A stretch of DNA of 64,000 nucleotides from NCBI GenBank assembly GCA_022647765.1, contig JALCLH010000011.1, forward strand, positions 95,425 to 159,424, read 5' to 3'. Below, piece by piece: positions 15,946 to 25,145 of the stretch. The DNA comes from Acidipropionibacterium sp. GTDB lineage: Bacteria; Actinomycetota; Actinomycetes; Propionibacteriales; Propionibacteriaceae. The first letter of the stretch is position 1, and every line of letters starts with the position of its first letter. The notes beneath the pieces were generated by a model. The model was not told where the DNA came from, ran no database searches, and worked only from the letters and a program-made list of their open reading frames with translations. The translations under genes were made by a program, and so were the position numbers.

Positions 15946-17289
15946 ATGAGTACACAACAAGGTGGTGCAAGCCCATCGTCGGGCTTCCTTGAACGACAGG
16001 GAATCGTGAAGTACCTGGCGTGGGGTTTCGTCGCCGTGATCCTGTTCCAGACCGGCAACGGCATGGAGCTCGGCTTCTACTCCAACTTCCTCCAGACCAG
16101 CAAGGGCCTGAGTTCGGGCCAGGTGGCCGCGATGACCGCGGCCTACGGAATCGTCATCGCCATCGCGTCCTGGTTCTCCGGGGCGCTGGCCGACGCCTGG
16201 GGGCCCCGGCGCGTCATGATCCTCGGCTTCATCGCCTGGCTGGTCTTCGAGCTGGTCTTCCTCGGCGGAGGCGTCAGCACCGGCACCTACTGGGTGATGG
16301 TGGTCGGCTACGCGCTGCGAGGCTTCGGCTACCCGCTGTTCTGCTACGGGTTCCTCGCCTGGGTGACGATGGACACCCCGGAGGAGACGCTGGGCCGCGG
16401 CGTCGGCTGGTTCTGGTTCGCCCAGTCCTTGGGCATGGGGGCCCTGGCGGCCTACATCCCGAGCTTCTTCCTCATCTCGGCCGTCGGCGAGATGGGCACC
16501 CTGTGGATGTCCTTCGTCTTCGTCATCATCGGCGGGCTGATCGCCATCCTCTTCGTGCGTCGGCCCAAGGAGATGCAGACCGCCGCCGAGACCGGTTCGG
16601 CGCCCTCCCTCAGCGAGACCGCCGGCGGTCTGGTGCGCGGCGTCACCATCCTCAAGACGCACCCGAAGACCGGCGTCGGCGGCATCGTCCGCATCATCAA
16701 CCAGTGCGCCTACTTTGGCATCCCGGTGTTCTTCGCCCCCTGGATCGTCAGCACGGTGGGCATTCCCCAGGCGAAATGGCTCACCATCTGGGGCACCCTG
16801 AATCTGGCCAATGTGTTCGCCAACCTGGCCTTCGGCTACATCGGTGACGCCGTCGGCCGAGTGCGCACCGTCGCCTGGTTCGGCGGTCTCGGCTGCGGCA
16901 TCTCGGTCTTCCTGATGTGGTGGTTCCCCCACCTGTGGGGCGCCAGCTTCGGCGCCGAGCTCTTCGCCGGCATCCTGTTCGGCATCTTCCTGGCCGCCTA
17001 TGTGCCGCTGTCGGCGCTGATGCCGATGCTCGCTCCCGAGCAGAAGGGGTCGGCGGTGGCGATCCTCAACCTGGGCGCCGGGCTATCCAACTTCGTCGGG
17101 CCCGCCCTGGTGCCGCTGGCCGGACCGCTCGGCGTCGGCGGGCTGATGATCCTCTACGCCGCGCTGCATGTGGTCGGCGGTGGTCTGACCTACGGCCTCA
17201 AGCCCAGCAAGGACGGAGGCTCCAACGGGGCGGGCGCCGGCGGCGACCCGAAGACCGCTCCGGCAGATCCGAAGCCGGCCTCGGCATGA
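15946..17289 (+). CDS. Major facilitator transporter, polyol permease type
   Basis: A 447-residue protein with 12 predicted membrane segments. ATG 15946 is chosen for AAGGA seven bases upstream and because the upstream extension is not membrane-like. Motifs GALADAWGPRRVMI (loop 2-3) and YGFLAWVTMDTPEETLGRGVGWFW resemble the ribitol/D-arabinitol permease group (RbtT/DalT-like). The tail is Gly/Pro/Ala-rich. The converging aldo/keto reductase at 17433-18245 could act on the imported sugar alcohol, but this link is inference. Confidence 0.8.
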   Translation: MSTQQGGASPSSGFLERQGIVKYLAWGFVAVILFQTGNGMELGFYSNFLQTSKGLSSGQVAAMTAAYGIVIAIASWFSGALADAWGPRRVMILGFIAWLVFELVFLGGGVSTGTYWVMVVGYALRGFGYPLFCYGFLAWVTMDTPEETLGRGVGWFWFAQSLGMGALAAYIPSFFLISAVGEMGTLWMSFVFVIIGGLIAILFVRRPKEMQTAAETGSAPSLSETAGGLVRGVTILKTHPKTGVGGIVRIINQCAYFGIPVFFAPWIVSTVGIPQAKWLTIWGTLNLANVFANLAFGYIGDAVGRVRTVAWFGGLGCGISVFLMWWFPHLWGASFGAELFAGILFGIFLAAYVPLSALMPMLAPEQKGSAVAILNLGAGLSNFVGPALVPLAGPLGVGGLMILYAALHVVGGGLTYGLKPSKDGGSNGAGAGGDPKTAPADPKPASA

Positions 17290-17337
17290 CGATGTAGCCC
17301 GTAGTGGCCTGCGAATCGGGCCCACAAGCTGGACGCC

Positions 17338-17381
17338 GCGCCCCGCCGCCGGTCCCCATCTGGGGGCCGACGGCGGGGCGC
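17338..17381. terminator. Bidirectional terminator between convergent genes
   Basis: A strong GC hairpin, GCGCCCCGCCGCCGGTCCCC paired with GGGGGCCGACGGCGGGGCGC around a short loop, with two internal mismatches. It is followed on the plus strand by GCATTTTC. It separates the MFS transporter and the aldo/keto reductase, which read towards each other. Confidence 0.75.
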
Positions 17382-17432
17382 TGTCGCATTTTCGTGGATT
17401 TCCTGGAGGTGTGCCCGGGCGTCTTCCCGGGA

Positions 17433-18245
17433 TCAGACCTCCAGCGGATCCCCGCCCAGCCGCGCCCCGGCGTCCAGCCCGTTGATCTGGGCCATCTGCT
17501 CGGGAGACAGCTGGAAGTCGAAGACGTCGAAGTTCGAGGCGATCCGCTCCGGCGTCACCGACTTCGGGATCACCACGGTGCCGAGCTGGAGGTGCCAGCG
17601 GATGATCACCTGCGCCGGCGTCCTTCCGAGCTCGGTGGCGATGGCTGTGATCACCGGGTTGGCAAGGTCTTTCGACATCCCGAGCGGGCTCCACGCCTCC
17701 GGACGGATGCCCTGCTTCAACAGCGACTCCCGGTAGGCCGGCTGGGCGAAGGTCGGGTGCATCTCGATCTGGTTGATCGCCGGGGTGGCGCCGTTGAGGG
17801 CGTCCAGATGCTCCTGGTTGAAGTTGGAGACGCCGATCGAGCGGACCAGGCCCTCGTACTTGAAGGTCTGCATGGCATCCCAGGCCTCGACGAACTGGCC
17901 GGGGTGCTTCGTCGAGGGCCAGTGGATGAGGTAGAGGTCGACGTGGTCCAGGCCGAGCTTGGTGAGGCTGGTCTCCAGGGCCTGCCGGGCGTCGTCCTTG
18001 AGGTGCTTGTCGTTCCACAGCTTGGTGGTGACGAAGAGCTCATCGCGCGGGACCCCCGAGGCGGCGATGGCGCGGCCGACCCCCTTCTCGTTGCCGTAGA
18101 TCGCGGCGGTGTCGATGTGCCGATAGCCGGTCTGCAGGGCGGTGGAGACGGATCTCTCCGCGACGTCGTCGGCGACCTGCCAGGTCCCGAAGCCGAGCTG
18201 GGGGATGGTGGCGCCGTCATTGAGAGTGATGGTCGGGACTGTCAT
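17433..18245 (-). CDS. Aldo/keto reductase (2,5-diketogluconate reductase type)
   Basis: A 270-residue NADPH-dependent oxidoreductase of the AKR superfamily. The tetrad is visible: Asp and Tyr in HIDTAAIYGNE (residues about 44-54), Lys in TTKLWND and His in LIHWPSTKHPG. The C-terminal nicotinamide/phosphate site IPKSVTPERIASNF favours NADPH. ATG 18245 (MTVPTITLNDGATIPQLGFG) matches the family N-terminus. The substrate cannot be read from sequence. Confidence 0.88.
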   Translation of the reverse strand: MTVPTITLNDGATIPQLGFGTWQVADDVAERSVSTALQTGYRHIDTAAIYGNEKGVGRAIAASGVPRDELFVTTKLWNDKHLKDDARQALETSLTKLGLDHVDLYLIHWPSTKHPGQFVEAWDAMQTFKYEGLVRSIGVSNFNQEHLDALNGATPAINQIEMHPTFAQPAYRESLLKQGIRPEAWSPLGMSKDLANPVITAIATELGRTPAQVIIRWHLQLGTVVIPKSVTPERIASNFDVFDFQLSPEQMAQINGLDAGARLGGDPLEV

Positions 18246-18396
18246 CTGAAGCCTCCATGGGTTGATGTACTCAAGTCTTCTTGCTGCGTCTACCAGATGT
18301 CTTCTACAACCTCCTACAACGCCATCGCCGGGTGCCGGTGTTCCCTGTGACGGATCATCGACCAGGGCCCCGCAGCACTGTGGGAGAATGCCGGTC

Positions 18397-20067
18397 ATGT
18401 CGTCTCTGCCCTCCCAACTGGCCGCCCGCATCGAGTCCGTCACCGGAGTCGACCCCGAGCTGCGCCCGGCCACCAAGCCCCAGTTCGGTCATTTCCAGTC
18501 CAATGTCGCGTTGCGCCTGGCGAAGTCGCAGGGCCGCCCGCCGCGCGAGGTCGCCGCCGACATCGTCGCGAAACTGGACGCCGCCGACCTGGTGGAGACC
18601 CCGGAGATCGCCGGCCCCGGATTCATCAACTTCCGGCTGCGCACCGATCTGCTGGCGAAGGTGGCCTCCGAGCTGGTCGCCGACCCGCACGCCGGGATCG
18701 TCCAGGCGGTGAACCCGCAGCGGGTCGTCATCGACTACTCGGCTCCCAATGTTGCCAAGCAGATGCACGTCGGCCACCTGCGCTCGACCATCATCGGCGA
18801 CTGCTTCAACCGGGTGCTCACCGCCCAGGGCCACACCGTCATCCCGCAGAACCACATCGGGGACTGGGGCACCCAGTTCGGGATGCTGGTGCAGTACATC
18901 GTCGAGCACGAGGTCGACGTGTCGGCGCTGGACCTGGCCGAGACCGAGCAGCTCTACAAGGACTCCAAGAAGGCCTTCGACGCCGACGCCGAGTTCGCCG
19001 ACCGGGCCCGCAGGCGGGTCGTCATGCTGCAGGGCGGCGACCCCCAGACCAGGTCCATCTGGACCTCCCTCATCACCGTCTCGCTGGCCGGGTTCAACGA
19101 GACCTACGACCGGCTCGGCGTCCTGCTCACCGACGACGACCTGGCCGGGGAGTCCACCTACAACGACGACCTGCCCCGGGTGGTCGACGAGCTCGAGGCC
19201 GACGGGCTGGCGCGCGAGGACGACGGCGCGCTGTGCGTCTTCGTCGACGGCGAGGACGCCCCAATGATCGTCCGCAAGAAGGACGGCGGCTACGGCTACG
19301 ACGCCACCGACCTGGCCGCGATCCGCCGCCGGGTCGGCGCCCTGAAGGCCGACCGGATCATCTACGTGACCGATGTGCGCCAGCACCACCACTTCGTGAT
19401 GGTCTTCACGGTGGCCCGGATGGCCGGCTTCCTGCCCGAGAACGTTTCGGCCGAGCACGTCGGATACGGCATGGTGCTGGGCCCCGACGGCCACCCCTTC
19501 AAGACCCGCGAGGGTGGCACGGTGTCGCTGGCCAGCCTGCTGGACGCCGCCGAGGAGCATGCCGCGCCGAATATCGCGCTGGCCGCGATCAAGTACGCCG
19601 ACCTGTCGAACGGGCTGCAGAAGGACTACGTCTTCGACGCCGAGCGGATGGTCCAGACCACCGGCGACACCGGTCCGTATCTCCAGTATGCCCATGCCCG
19701 GGTCTCCCAGATCCTGCGCAGGGCGGCCGCCGAGGCCGATCCGGCGGTCGATCCGCAGGCCGACCTGGCGGGTCTGGACTGGGGCGCCGTGACGGTTCTC
19801 GAGGAGCCCGCCGAACAGCAGCTGGCCCTGCTGCTGTCCCGCTTCGGGGAGACCGTCGAGGTGGTCGCCGCCGACCTCACCCCGCACAAGCTCTGCACCT
19901 ATCTCTACGAGCTGGCCGGGGCCTACTCCTCGTTCTACGAGAAGTGCCCGGTGCTCAAGTCCGAGGGCGAGGTCCGGGCCTCCCGGCTGGCGCTGTGCGC
20001 GGCGACCCGCCGGGTGCTGGGAGTCGGTCTGGGGCTGCTGGGGATCGACGCCCCCGACCGGATGTGA
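18397..20067 (+). CDS. argS: Arginyl-tRNA synthetase
   Basis: A 556-residue class I aminoacyl-tRNA synthetase that charges tRNA-Arg with arginine. The N-terminal Arg-S domain (FGHFQSNVALRLAK) precedes the HIGH-type motif HVGHLRSTIIGD. The KMSKS region is degenerate, HPFKTREGGTVSL, as is usual in ArgS. The C-terminal anticodon-binding helices end in the typical CAATRRVLGVGLGLLGIDAPDRM. ATG 18397 is preferred because GGGAGA lies 10 nt upstream; ATG 18388 is an alternative. Single gene, followed by a palindromic repeat. Confidence 0.95.
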   Translation: MSSLPSQLAARIESVTGVDPELRPATKPQFGHFQSNVALRLAKSQGRPPREVAADIVAKLDAADLVETPEIAGPGFINFRLRTDLLAKVASELVADPHAGIVQAVNPQRVVIDYSAPNVAKQMHVGHLRSTIIGDCFNRVLTAQGHTVIPQNHIGDWGTQFGMLVQYIVEHEVDVSALDLAETEQLYKDSKKAFDADAEFADRARRRVVMLQGGDPQTRSIWTSLITVSLAGFNETYDRLGVLLTDDDLAGESTYNDDLPRVVDELEADGLAREDDGALCVFVDGEDAPMIVRKKDGGYGYDATDLAAIRRRVGALKADRIIYVTDVRQHHHFVMVFTVARMAGFLPENVSAEHVGYGMVLGPDGHPFKTREGGTVSLASLLDAAEEHAAPNIALAAIKYADLSNGLQKDYVFDAERMVQTTGDTGPYLQYAHARVSQILRRAAAEADPAVDPQADLAGLDWGAVTVLEEPAEQQLALLLSRFGETVEVVAADLTPHKLCTYLYELAGAYSSFYEKCPVLKSEGEVRASRLALCAATRRVLGVGLGLLGIDAPDRM

Positions 20068-20138
20068 GCAGACGGCATCCGGGGGCGGCCCCGGATGCCG
20101 GATTCCGGCCTTCCAGCAGCGGCATTGCGGAGATCAAT

Positions 20139-20215
20139 GGTCCCGATCACTCCCGACACGCCGTGAATCTGCGCTCGCGATGCAGAAACATGCCCTGTCG
20201 GGAGTGATCGGGACC
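20139..20215. repeat. Palindromic repeat family 2, copy a
   Basis: GGTCCCGATCACTCCCGACA pairs with TGTCGGGAGTGATCGGGACC, perfect 20-bp arms around a loop of about 37 nt. It lies between convergent argS and the glucokinase gene. Copies b (24916-24991) and c (40797-40873) have the same arms and also sit between convergent genes, so a terminator-like or mRNA 3'-end role is likely. Confidence 0.85.
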
Positions 20216-20226
20216 AGATCCCTGGC

Positions 20227-21057
20227 TCAGTCCTCCCCGCCGGCGGCCCGGATGGCCTTCTCGGCGGTCTCGCGCGCGGTGTCTCGGTTGACCGAGTCCG
20301 GGTGCTCGATGCGCCAGTTGGCCTGCCAAGCCGCCCCGATGATGCCGGCCCGGTTGAACAGGGTGGCCGGGACGATCGGCGTCTCCAGGTTGAGGTACTT
20401 GAAGAACTTCGCGTGATCCTTGCTCACCCCGCCGCCGACCACGAAGAGGTCGGGAGAGAAGAGCATCTCGACCACCTCGTAGTAGCGCTGCAGCCGCTTG
20501 GTGGCCCAGTCCTTGTAGGACATGTGCTTCTTGTCCTTCACCGAGGAGGCGGCGCGCTTCTCCGCGTCGTATCCGTCGATCTCCAGGTGGCCGATCTCGG
20601 TGTTGGGCAGCAGGATGCCGTCGTTGAGGATGGCGGTGCCGATGCCGGTGCCCAGGGTGGTGAGGATGACGACGCCGGGCACGCCCTTGGCGGCGCCGTA
20701 GTGCACCTCTCCGAGGCCGGCGGCGTCGGCGTCATTGACCATGGTGACGGCGTGACCGAGCTTGTCGGAGAGGTAGTCCTCGGCGTTCAGGCCGGCCCAG
20801 CCCTGGTCCAGGTTGGCGATGAAGCGGATGACGCCGTGGCGCGAGGGGGCCGGGAAGGACACCCCCACCGGGGAGTCGCCGATCGAGTCGGAGAAGTGCT
20901 CGATGATCTCCTTGATGACCGCGGCGACGTTCTTTGGGGAGGACTTCTGCGGCGTCGGGATGCGAAGTCGCGGCTCCGCGAAATCGCCCACCTCCAGGTC
21001 CACGGGAGCCCCTTTGATCCCTGATCCGCCGACGTCGATGCCCAGCACATTGTTCAT
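20227..21057 (-). CDS. ppgK: Polyphosphate/ATP glucokinase (ROK family)
   Basis: A 276-residue cytosolic kinase that phosphorylates glucose to glucose-6-phosphate. The N-terminal phosphate loop [16 protein letters not shown] and the central [19 protein letters not shown] and [11 protein letters not shown] (glucose and adenine sites) are intact. The C-terminal half, [20 protein letters not shown], fits actinobacterial polyphosphate glucokinases rather than ordinary ROK repressors. These enzymes can use inorganic polyphosphate as donor. Single gene. Confidence 0.9.
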   Translation of the reverse strand: MNNVLGIDVGGSGIKGAPVDLEVGDFAEPRLRIPTPQKSSPKNVAAVIKEIIEHFSDSIGDSPVGVSFPAPSRHGVIRFIANLDQGWAGLNAEDYLSDKLGHAVTMVNDADAAGLGEVHYGAAKGVPGVVILTTLGTGIGTAILNDGILLPNTEIGHLEIDGYDAEKRAASSVKDKKHMSYKDWATKRLQRYYEVVEMLFSPDLFVVGGGVSKDHAKFFKYLNLETPIVPATLFNRAGIIGAAWQANWRIEHPDSVNRDTARETAEKAIRAAGGED

Positions 21058-21068
21058 GGTCGGTCACA

Positions 21069-22655
21069 TTACTGGAGGGGTCTCGGCGGCGTCCCGCCAA
21101 TGTCGGGATTCGGCGCCGAGTTCGCACTCGGCGTCGGACGCAGTTCGGCGGAACGGGCGGCCCGGCACAGATCCATCTCTCCCAGCAGCAGACGCCGCGC
21201 GTCGTCGGCGTCCAGCTGCCGGCACTTCAGGTAGACCGGCCCGGCCGGGAGGTGGAGCACCACATCGGCCAGCCGGAGCCGGCGCTGCAGCGGGCCCTGA
21301 CGCAGGCCGATGGACTGCACCCGGGAGTGCGGCACCATTTCCGTGCGGCGCTGCAGCAGGCCGTGGCGGGCCACCAAGATCCGCTCGTCCAGGCCCCACG
21401 AGATGGTCTGGCGGTCCAGCCAGCGCAGCCATCGCGCCCGGCGGGGGATCGGGTGCAGGGCCACGGCGTCCAGGGCGACGCCGGGCCAGATCGCATCGAT
21501 CGCCTCGCTCACCTGCGTCGCGGTGCCGACCGGGAGCAGGACCTGCGCCTCCATCTCGCCGTCCAGTTTCACTCCGCCCAGGACGGTCAGGCGGACCCGG
21601 TACAGCCCGGCCGCCCGCCAGAACAGCGGCTGGGCGATCTCGAGCCCCTGGATCCGGTGCCGGGGCACCGTCCGGGTGGCGAGGGTGGTGAGGCCGTGGA
21701 CCATCTTGAGCCCGCCGTCGGCGCGCAGCAGGGTGAACCGCCAGTACTTCACCAGAAGGCCGGTCACCGCGCGGATCGCCGTGAGCAGGGCCGCCAGCAC
21801 CAGCGGAAGGGTGATCACCTCCAGGTGGAAGACGACCGGCAGGGCGATGCCGGCACCCGCCAGCAGCACCGACCAGATGAATCCGCCGGAGATCAGGGTG
21901 CCGAGGACGATCTGGCGCGGGGCGACGTGGGTGATCTCCGGTTCGTCGAAGCGGCGGTCCTGCCAGCTGGACCCGTGCCTCTCCGGGACGCCGGGGTGCG
22001 GGTCCGGCAGCCTGTGCACTCCGGCGCTGGCCGGTGTGGTGGCCTGGTGACTCTGGCGGGCCCGGCCGACGAGGAAGTCCCGGAACCGGTAGGCGTCGGC
22101 CCGCGACAGGTACTCGATGGTGCGGGCGCTGGATCCGCCGACGTCGATCCGCAGCCGGGCCAGACCCAGCAGCCGGGCGGCCAGTGGCTGGACGACGTCC
22201 ACCGACTGGATCTTCGACAGCGAGATCCGGTCGGAGTTGTGCTGGATGAAGCGGCGGTCGATGCGCACCTCCTCCTCGTCGATCCGGAAGGTGGTGGTGC
22301 GCCACTGGAAATAGCCGATCGCGGCCTGGACCAGGGTGAGTGCCAGCACCGCGCCGACCACGAGGAGGATCGCTCGGACCGGGGGCAGCCGCTGCCCGGG
22401 CTGCCAGCTGTCGAGGAGCTGCTTGAGAGTCCAGGCGATGACGCCGATCAGGATCACCCAGCCGCGGACGATCGGAGTGGCCCAGTGGGGCCGCTGTTCG
22501 CGGATCTCGGAGCCGGAGTGACCGGAGTGAATACCCTCCTTGGAGATGGGAGGAGCGGCGTCGGGTCCGGCCATGGCGGGATCCGGATCGGGATCTGAAT
22601 CGGGATCGGGGGTGTCGGGAGGCGTCCGCAGCGGGCCGGACGGCGTCCCGGTCAT
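21069..22655 (-). CDS. Membrane protein with repeated bacterial PH domains (YdbT-like)
   Basis: A 528-residue protein. Hydrophobic segments near residues 55-75 and 90-112 are followed by a bPH_2 (DUF304) domain, TTFRIDEEEVRIDRRFIQHN then RISLSKIQSVDVVQPLAARL. A second membrane pair and two further PH-like units follow (RIQGLEIAQPLFWRAAGLYR; SRVQSIGLRQGPLQRRLRLA). The internal triplication is typical of YdbS/YdbT proteins, linked in Bacillus to envelope protection. The N-terminus is Asp/Pro-rich. The start ATG sits immediately after the truncated dehydrogenase. Confidence 0.8.
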   Translation of the reverse strand: MTGTPSGPLRTPPDTPDPDSDPDPDPAMAGPDAAPPISKEGIHSGHSGSEIREQRPHWATPIVRGWVILIGVIAWTLKQLLDSWQPGQRLPPVRAILLVVGAVLALTLVQAAIGYFQWRTTTFRIDEEEVRIDRRFIQHNSDRISLSKIQSVDVVQPLAARLLGLARLRIDVGGSSARTIEYLSRADAYRFRDFLVGRARQSHQATTPASAGVHRLPDPHPGVPERHGSSWQDRRFDEPEITHVAPRQIVLGTLISGGFIWSVLLAGAGIALPVVFHLEVITLPLVLAALLTAIRAVTGLLVKYWRFTLLRADGGLKMVHGLTTLATRTVPRHRIQGLEIAQPLFWRAAGLYRVRLTVLGGVKLDGEMEAQVLLPVGTATQVSEAIDAIWPGVALDAVALHPIPRRARWLRWLDRQTISWGLDERILVARHGLLQRRTEMVPHSRVQSIGLRQGPLQRRLRLADVVLHLPAGPVYLKCRQLDADDARRLLLGEMDLCRAARSAELRPTPSANSAPNPDIGGTPPRPLQ

Positions 22656-22692
22656 AGCCCGGCGTCCGCGGTCTCGGCGATGGCGGTGATCC

Positions 22693-23637
22693 GGCCGAGC
22701 CGAGGTAGCAGCCGACGATTGTGCGGGCCTCCCCGGTGAGGGCGGCCGGTGAGATCTCCGAGCGGGCGTCGGGATGCGGCAGGCCGACGGTGACCGTGAT
22801 GCCCCCGGGGGCGGTGTAGAGCACGGCGTTCTCGAAGGCCTTGGGGTGGCCGGCGGCCTCGATGACGACGGGGGCCTTGAGGTGCTTGGCGAGGGCCTCG
22901 TCCGGAGTCAGGGTCTGGGTGGCTCCGAAGCTGCGGGCCTCGGTGAGCTTGGCCGGATTGGCGTCGACGGCGATCACCTCGCCGGTTTCCTGGGCCGCGG
23001 CCGTCAGTACGGCGGACATCCCGACTCCGCCCAGGCCGACCACGACGATGTCGTCGCCCGGCTGCGGGCGTCCGGCGTTGATGACCGCCCCGCCTCCGGT
23101 GAGCACGGCGCAGCCGAGAACTGCGGCGATCTCGCGCGGGAGCTCGTCGGGAACCGGCACGACGGACTTGCGGTTGACGACGGCGTGGTCGGCGAATCCG
23201 GAGACGCCGAGATGGTGCAGGACCGGCCGACCGTCGCGATGCAGTCTGATGCCGCCTCCCAGGAGGGTCCCCGCCGTGTTGGCCTCGGTGCCTGGAATAC
23301 ACGGAAGCTTGCCGTCGGTGAGGCATCCGGAGCAGGTGCCGCATCGGGGCAGGAAGGCGAGCGTGACGTGCTGCCCGATCTTCAGGTCGTCGACGCCGGG
23401 TCCGAGCTTCTCCACGACGCCGGTGGACTCGTGGCCCAGGAGCATGGGGACGGGACGGGGGCGGGCCCCGTTGAGCACCGAAAGGTCGGAATGGCAGATT
23501 CCGGACGCCGTGATGCGCACCAGGACCTCGTCCTGCTGGGGGCCGTCCAGTTCGAGCGGGCTGATGCTGATCGGGGTGCTGGACGCGTAGGGGGTCTTGC
23601 GCCCGATCTCTTCGAGAACCGCTCCTGTGATCTTCAT
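22693..23637 (-). pseudogene. C-terminally truncated zinc-dependent alcohol dehydrogenase
   Basis: The ATG at 23637 has AAGGAGA upstream. Catalytic-zinc residues are in GICHSDLSV (Cys48) and GHES (His69-Glu70). Structural-zinc cysteines are at 99, 102, 105 and 113, and the NAD(P)-binding GLGGVG is at 201-206. Recognisable sequence ends at about residue 315 (TIVGCYLGSA). The last 30-50 residues of the family are missing and the frame runs on meaninglessly through the PH gene. A second frame stops at 22652. Deletion of the C-terminus is the simplest reading; a compound indel is possible. Confidence 0.65.
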
Positions 23638-23722
23638 GATTGAATCTCCTTCTCGGCGATGTGAGACGCCGAAGATTTTCTGGATGAGCGCCGCCGAAGA
23701 ATGGCCCGGTGTGGCTGTCAGG

Positions 23723-24418
23723 TCATGACTTTCCGAACCACCGGCGCAACTTCTTGGCGAAGGATCTGTGCTGGGGGCCGAGGACGCGGAGGTCTCCGAG
23801 GGCCATGAAGCCGGTGAGGGTGACCGTGGGGGCGTCGGCGGGCGGCGTCACCAGGCCCTGGAACTTGCTGTCGCCCAGGATCCGGCCGACCTGGTCGATG
23901 ACCCGGATCCCCTCGGGTACCAGGAGGACGACGTCGCCCAGCCCGGATCGGATGTCGATCACCACGTCGTGGGCCGCCAGCGAGATGGAGGTGAGGTCGA
24001 GGCGGACGTCGCCGAGGCCGGAGACGATCTCGGTGTGGGCGGCCAGGGTGTATCCGGCCCCGCGGGTGGTGTCGCCCAGGACTGTGACGATCCGGTCCTC
24101 CTGGTCGCCGACGACGACCGGCGGGGCCGGGAATCTTGGGAGGTGGATCGGCAGGTTTCCCTGCCACGGGGCGGCTGGCGTGGGTGCCGAGGGCCCGACG
24201 AGGTCGGGCACCACCGACTCGAGGGGTGCCAGGTCGCGCACCAGCGGGGAGACGTCGGAGACCGTTCGGGCGCCAAGCGCGGCGGTCATCCGCTCCTGGT
24301 GCTCGTCGCGGTTCAGGCGCCCGTCGGCGTAGGCGTCGTCGAGGAGGTCCGCCAGACGGGCTCGATCGGCGTCCCCGATGCGCAGGTTCCGGTGACTGGC
24401 GTCCGAGGTGTCGGTCAT
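23723..24418 (-). CDS. DUF1707 protein with LiaF-like C-terminal domain
   Basis: A 231-residue soluble protein. The N-terminal DUF1707 motif, LRIGDADRARLADLLDDAYA, then DGRLNRDEHQERM, spans residues 11-45. The C-terminal beta-helix region, SGLGDVRLDLTSISL and SGLGDVVLLVPEG, is like the LiaF/DUF2154 membrane-stress regulators. In actinobacteria such proteins are thought to sense envelope stress or act as repressors; function here is unproven. Single gene. Confidence 0.75.
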   Translation of the reverse strand: MTDTSDASHRNLRIGDADRARLADLLDDAYADGRLNRDEHQERMTAALGARTVSDVSPLVRDLAPLESVVPDLVGPSAPTPAAPWQGNLPIHLPRFPAPPVVVGDQEDRIVTVLGDTTRGAGYTLAAHTEIVSGLGDVRLDLTSISLAAHDVVIDIRSGLGDVVLLVPEGIRVIDQVGRILGDSKFQGLVTPPADAPTVTLTGFMALGDLRVLGPQHRSFAKKLRRWFGKS

Positions 24419-24500
24419 GACTCCAGCCTAGAAGGTCGGGCGCCCTGGCGCGGTTCGTGCGGGTAGTCTGAGGCTCATTCGGCGGCCGAAGGAGATCACG

Positions 24501-24737
24501 ATGGACACAATGAGGGCGCGCACCCGGTGGGCCGATCTGCCGAGGTCGGCGCAGATCGGGTTGGCAGTGGCCGGAAGTGTGGAAGCGCTGCTGAGGGTCT
24601 GGAGTCTGGTCGATCTGGCCCGGCGGCCGGCAAGTCAGGTCCGTGGGTCCAAGGCGGCGTGGGCGCTGAGCCTGACGACGGTGAACTCGGTCGGGCTGCT
24701 GCCGCTGATCTACCTGACGCGGGGGCGGCGGGGCTGA
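24501..24737 (+). CDS. Small membrane protein, PLDc_N-like
   Basis: A 78-residue protein with AAGGAGATC before its ATG. Two hydrophobic segments (IGLAVAGSVEALLRVWSLV and AWALSLTTVNSVGLLPLIYL) are separated by a short basic loop. The closing LLPLIYLTRGRRG resembles short phospholipase-D N-terminal-like membrane proteins. Function unknown. Confidence 0.6.
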   Translation: MDTMRARTRWADLPRSAQIGLAVAGSVEALLRVWSLVDLARRPASQVRGSKAAWALSLTTVNSVGLLPLIYLTRGRRG

Positions 24738-24749
24738 CTCGATCCGGTC

Positions 24750-25145
24750 TGGATGAAGTTCTCCCCCGGTCACTGCTCATCCCACAAGGAGCGCTTGGGC
24801 AGAGCTCTCCCCGGAACTCGGGGTCCCGGTTCAGGTGACCGTCACTCCGGTGATCTCCTCGGGCAGCTGGGAGCAGGGCCAGATCTGAAACTGAGTCCGG
24901 GGCGGGGATGGGGATGGTCCCGATCACTCCCGATAGGGCGTGTTTCGGCCCGGCGAGCGCAGGTCTGCGGCGTGTCGGGAGCAATCGGGACAGGCCATCT
25001 CGCGCACAGCTCTGCATCAGTACTGCTCACGCCACCAGGGCAGCTTGGGCGGAGTTCTCCCCGGGACCTGGGTTCGCCGTTCGAGCGGAGTCCTCCCCCA
25101 GATTCTCGGTTCCTGATCTCCTGATTCGGGCAGAGTTCACTCCCA
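24750..25145. repeat. GAGTTCTCCCC repeat array at the 3' end of HNH gene 1
   Basis: Degenerate copies of a GRGYTCTCCCC core recur at about 24754, 24798, 25050, 25091 and 25136. They straddle the HNH stop codon, so the array encodes the gene's C-terminal tail and continues into non-coding DNA. The same array, with shared GCTCATCCCACAAGGAGCGC, occurs at 55300-55680 next to HNH gene 2. No gene is seen in 24738-25026 apart from this array and the palindrome at 24916. Confidence 0.6.
24916..24991. repeat. Palindromic repeat family 2, copy b
   Basis: GGTCCCGATCACTCCCGATA and the inverted TGTCGGGAGCAATCGGGAC bound a 76-nt unit, with two or three mismatches relative to copies a and c. It lies between the small plus-strand membrane gene (ends 24737) and the minus-strand HNH gene (ends 25027), again a convergent pair. 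Confidence 0.8.

Noticed and set aside
21064..23637. 857-codon fusion of alcohol dehydrogenase and PH region
   Set aside because: After residue 315 the frame is the wrong phase of the PH gene and has no protein-like pattern. It is a truncated gene, not a fusion.
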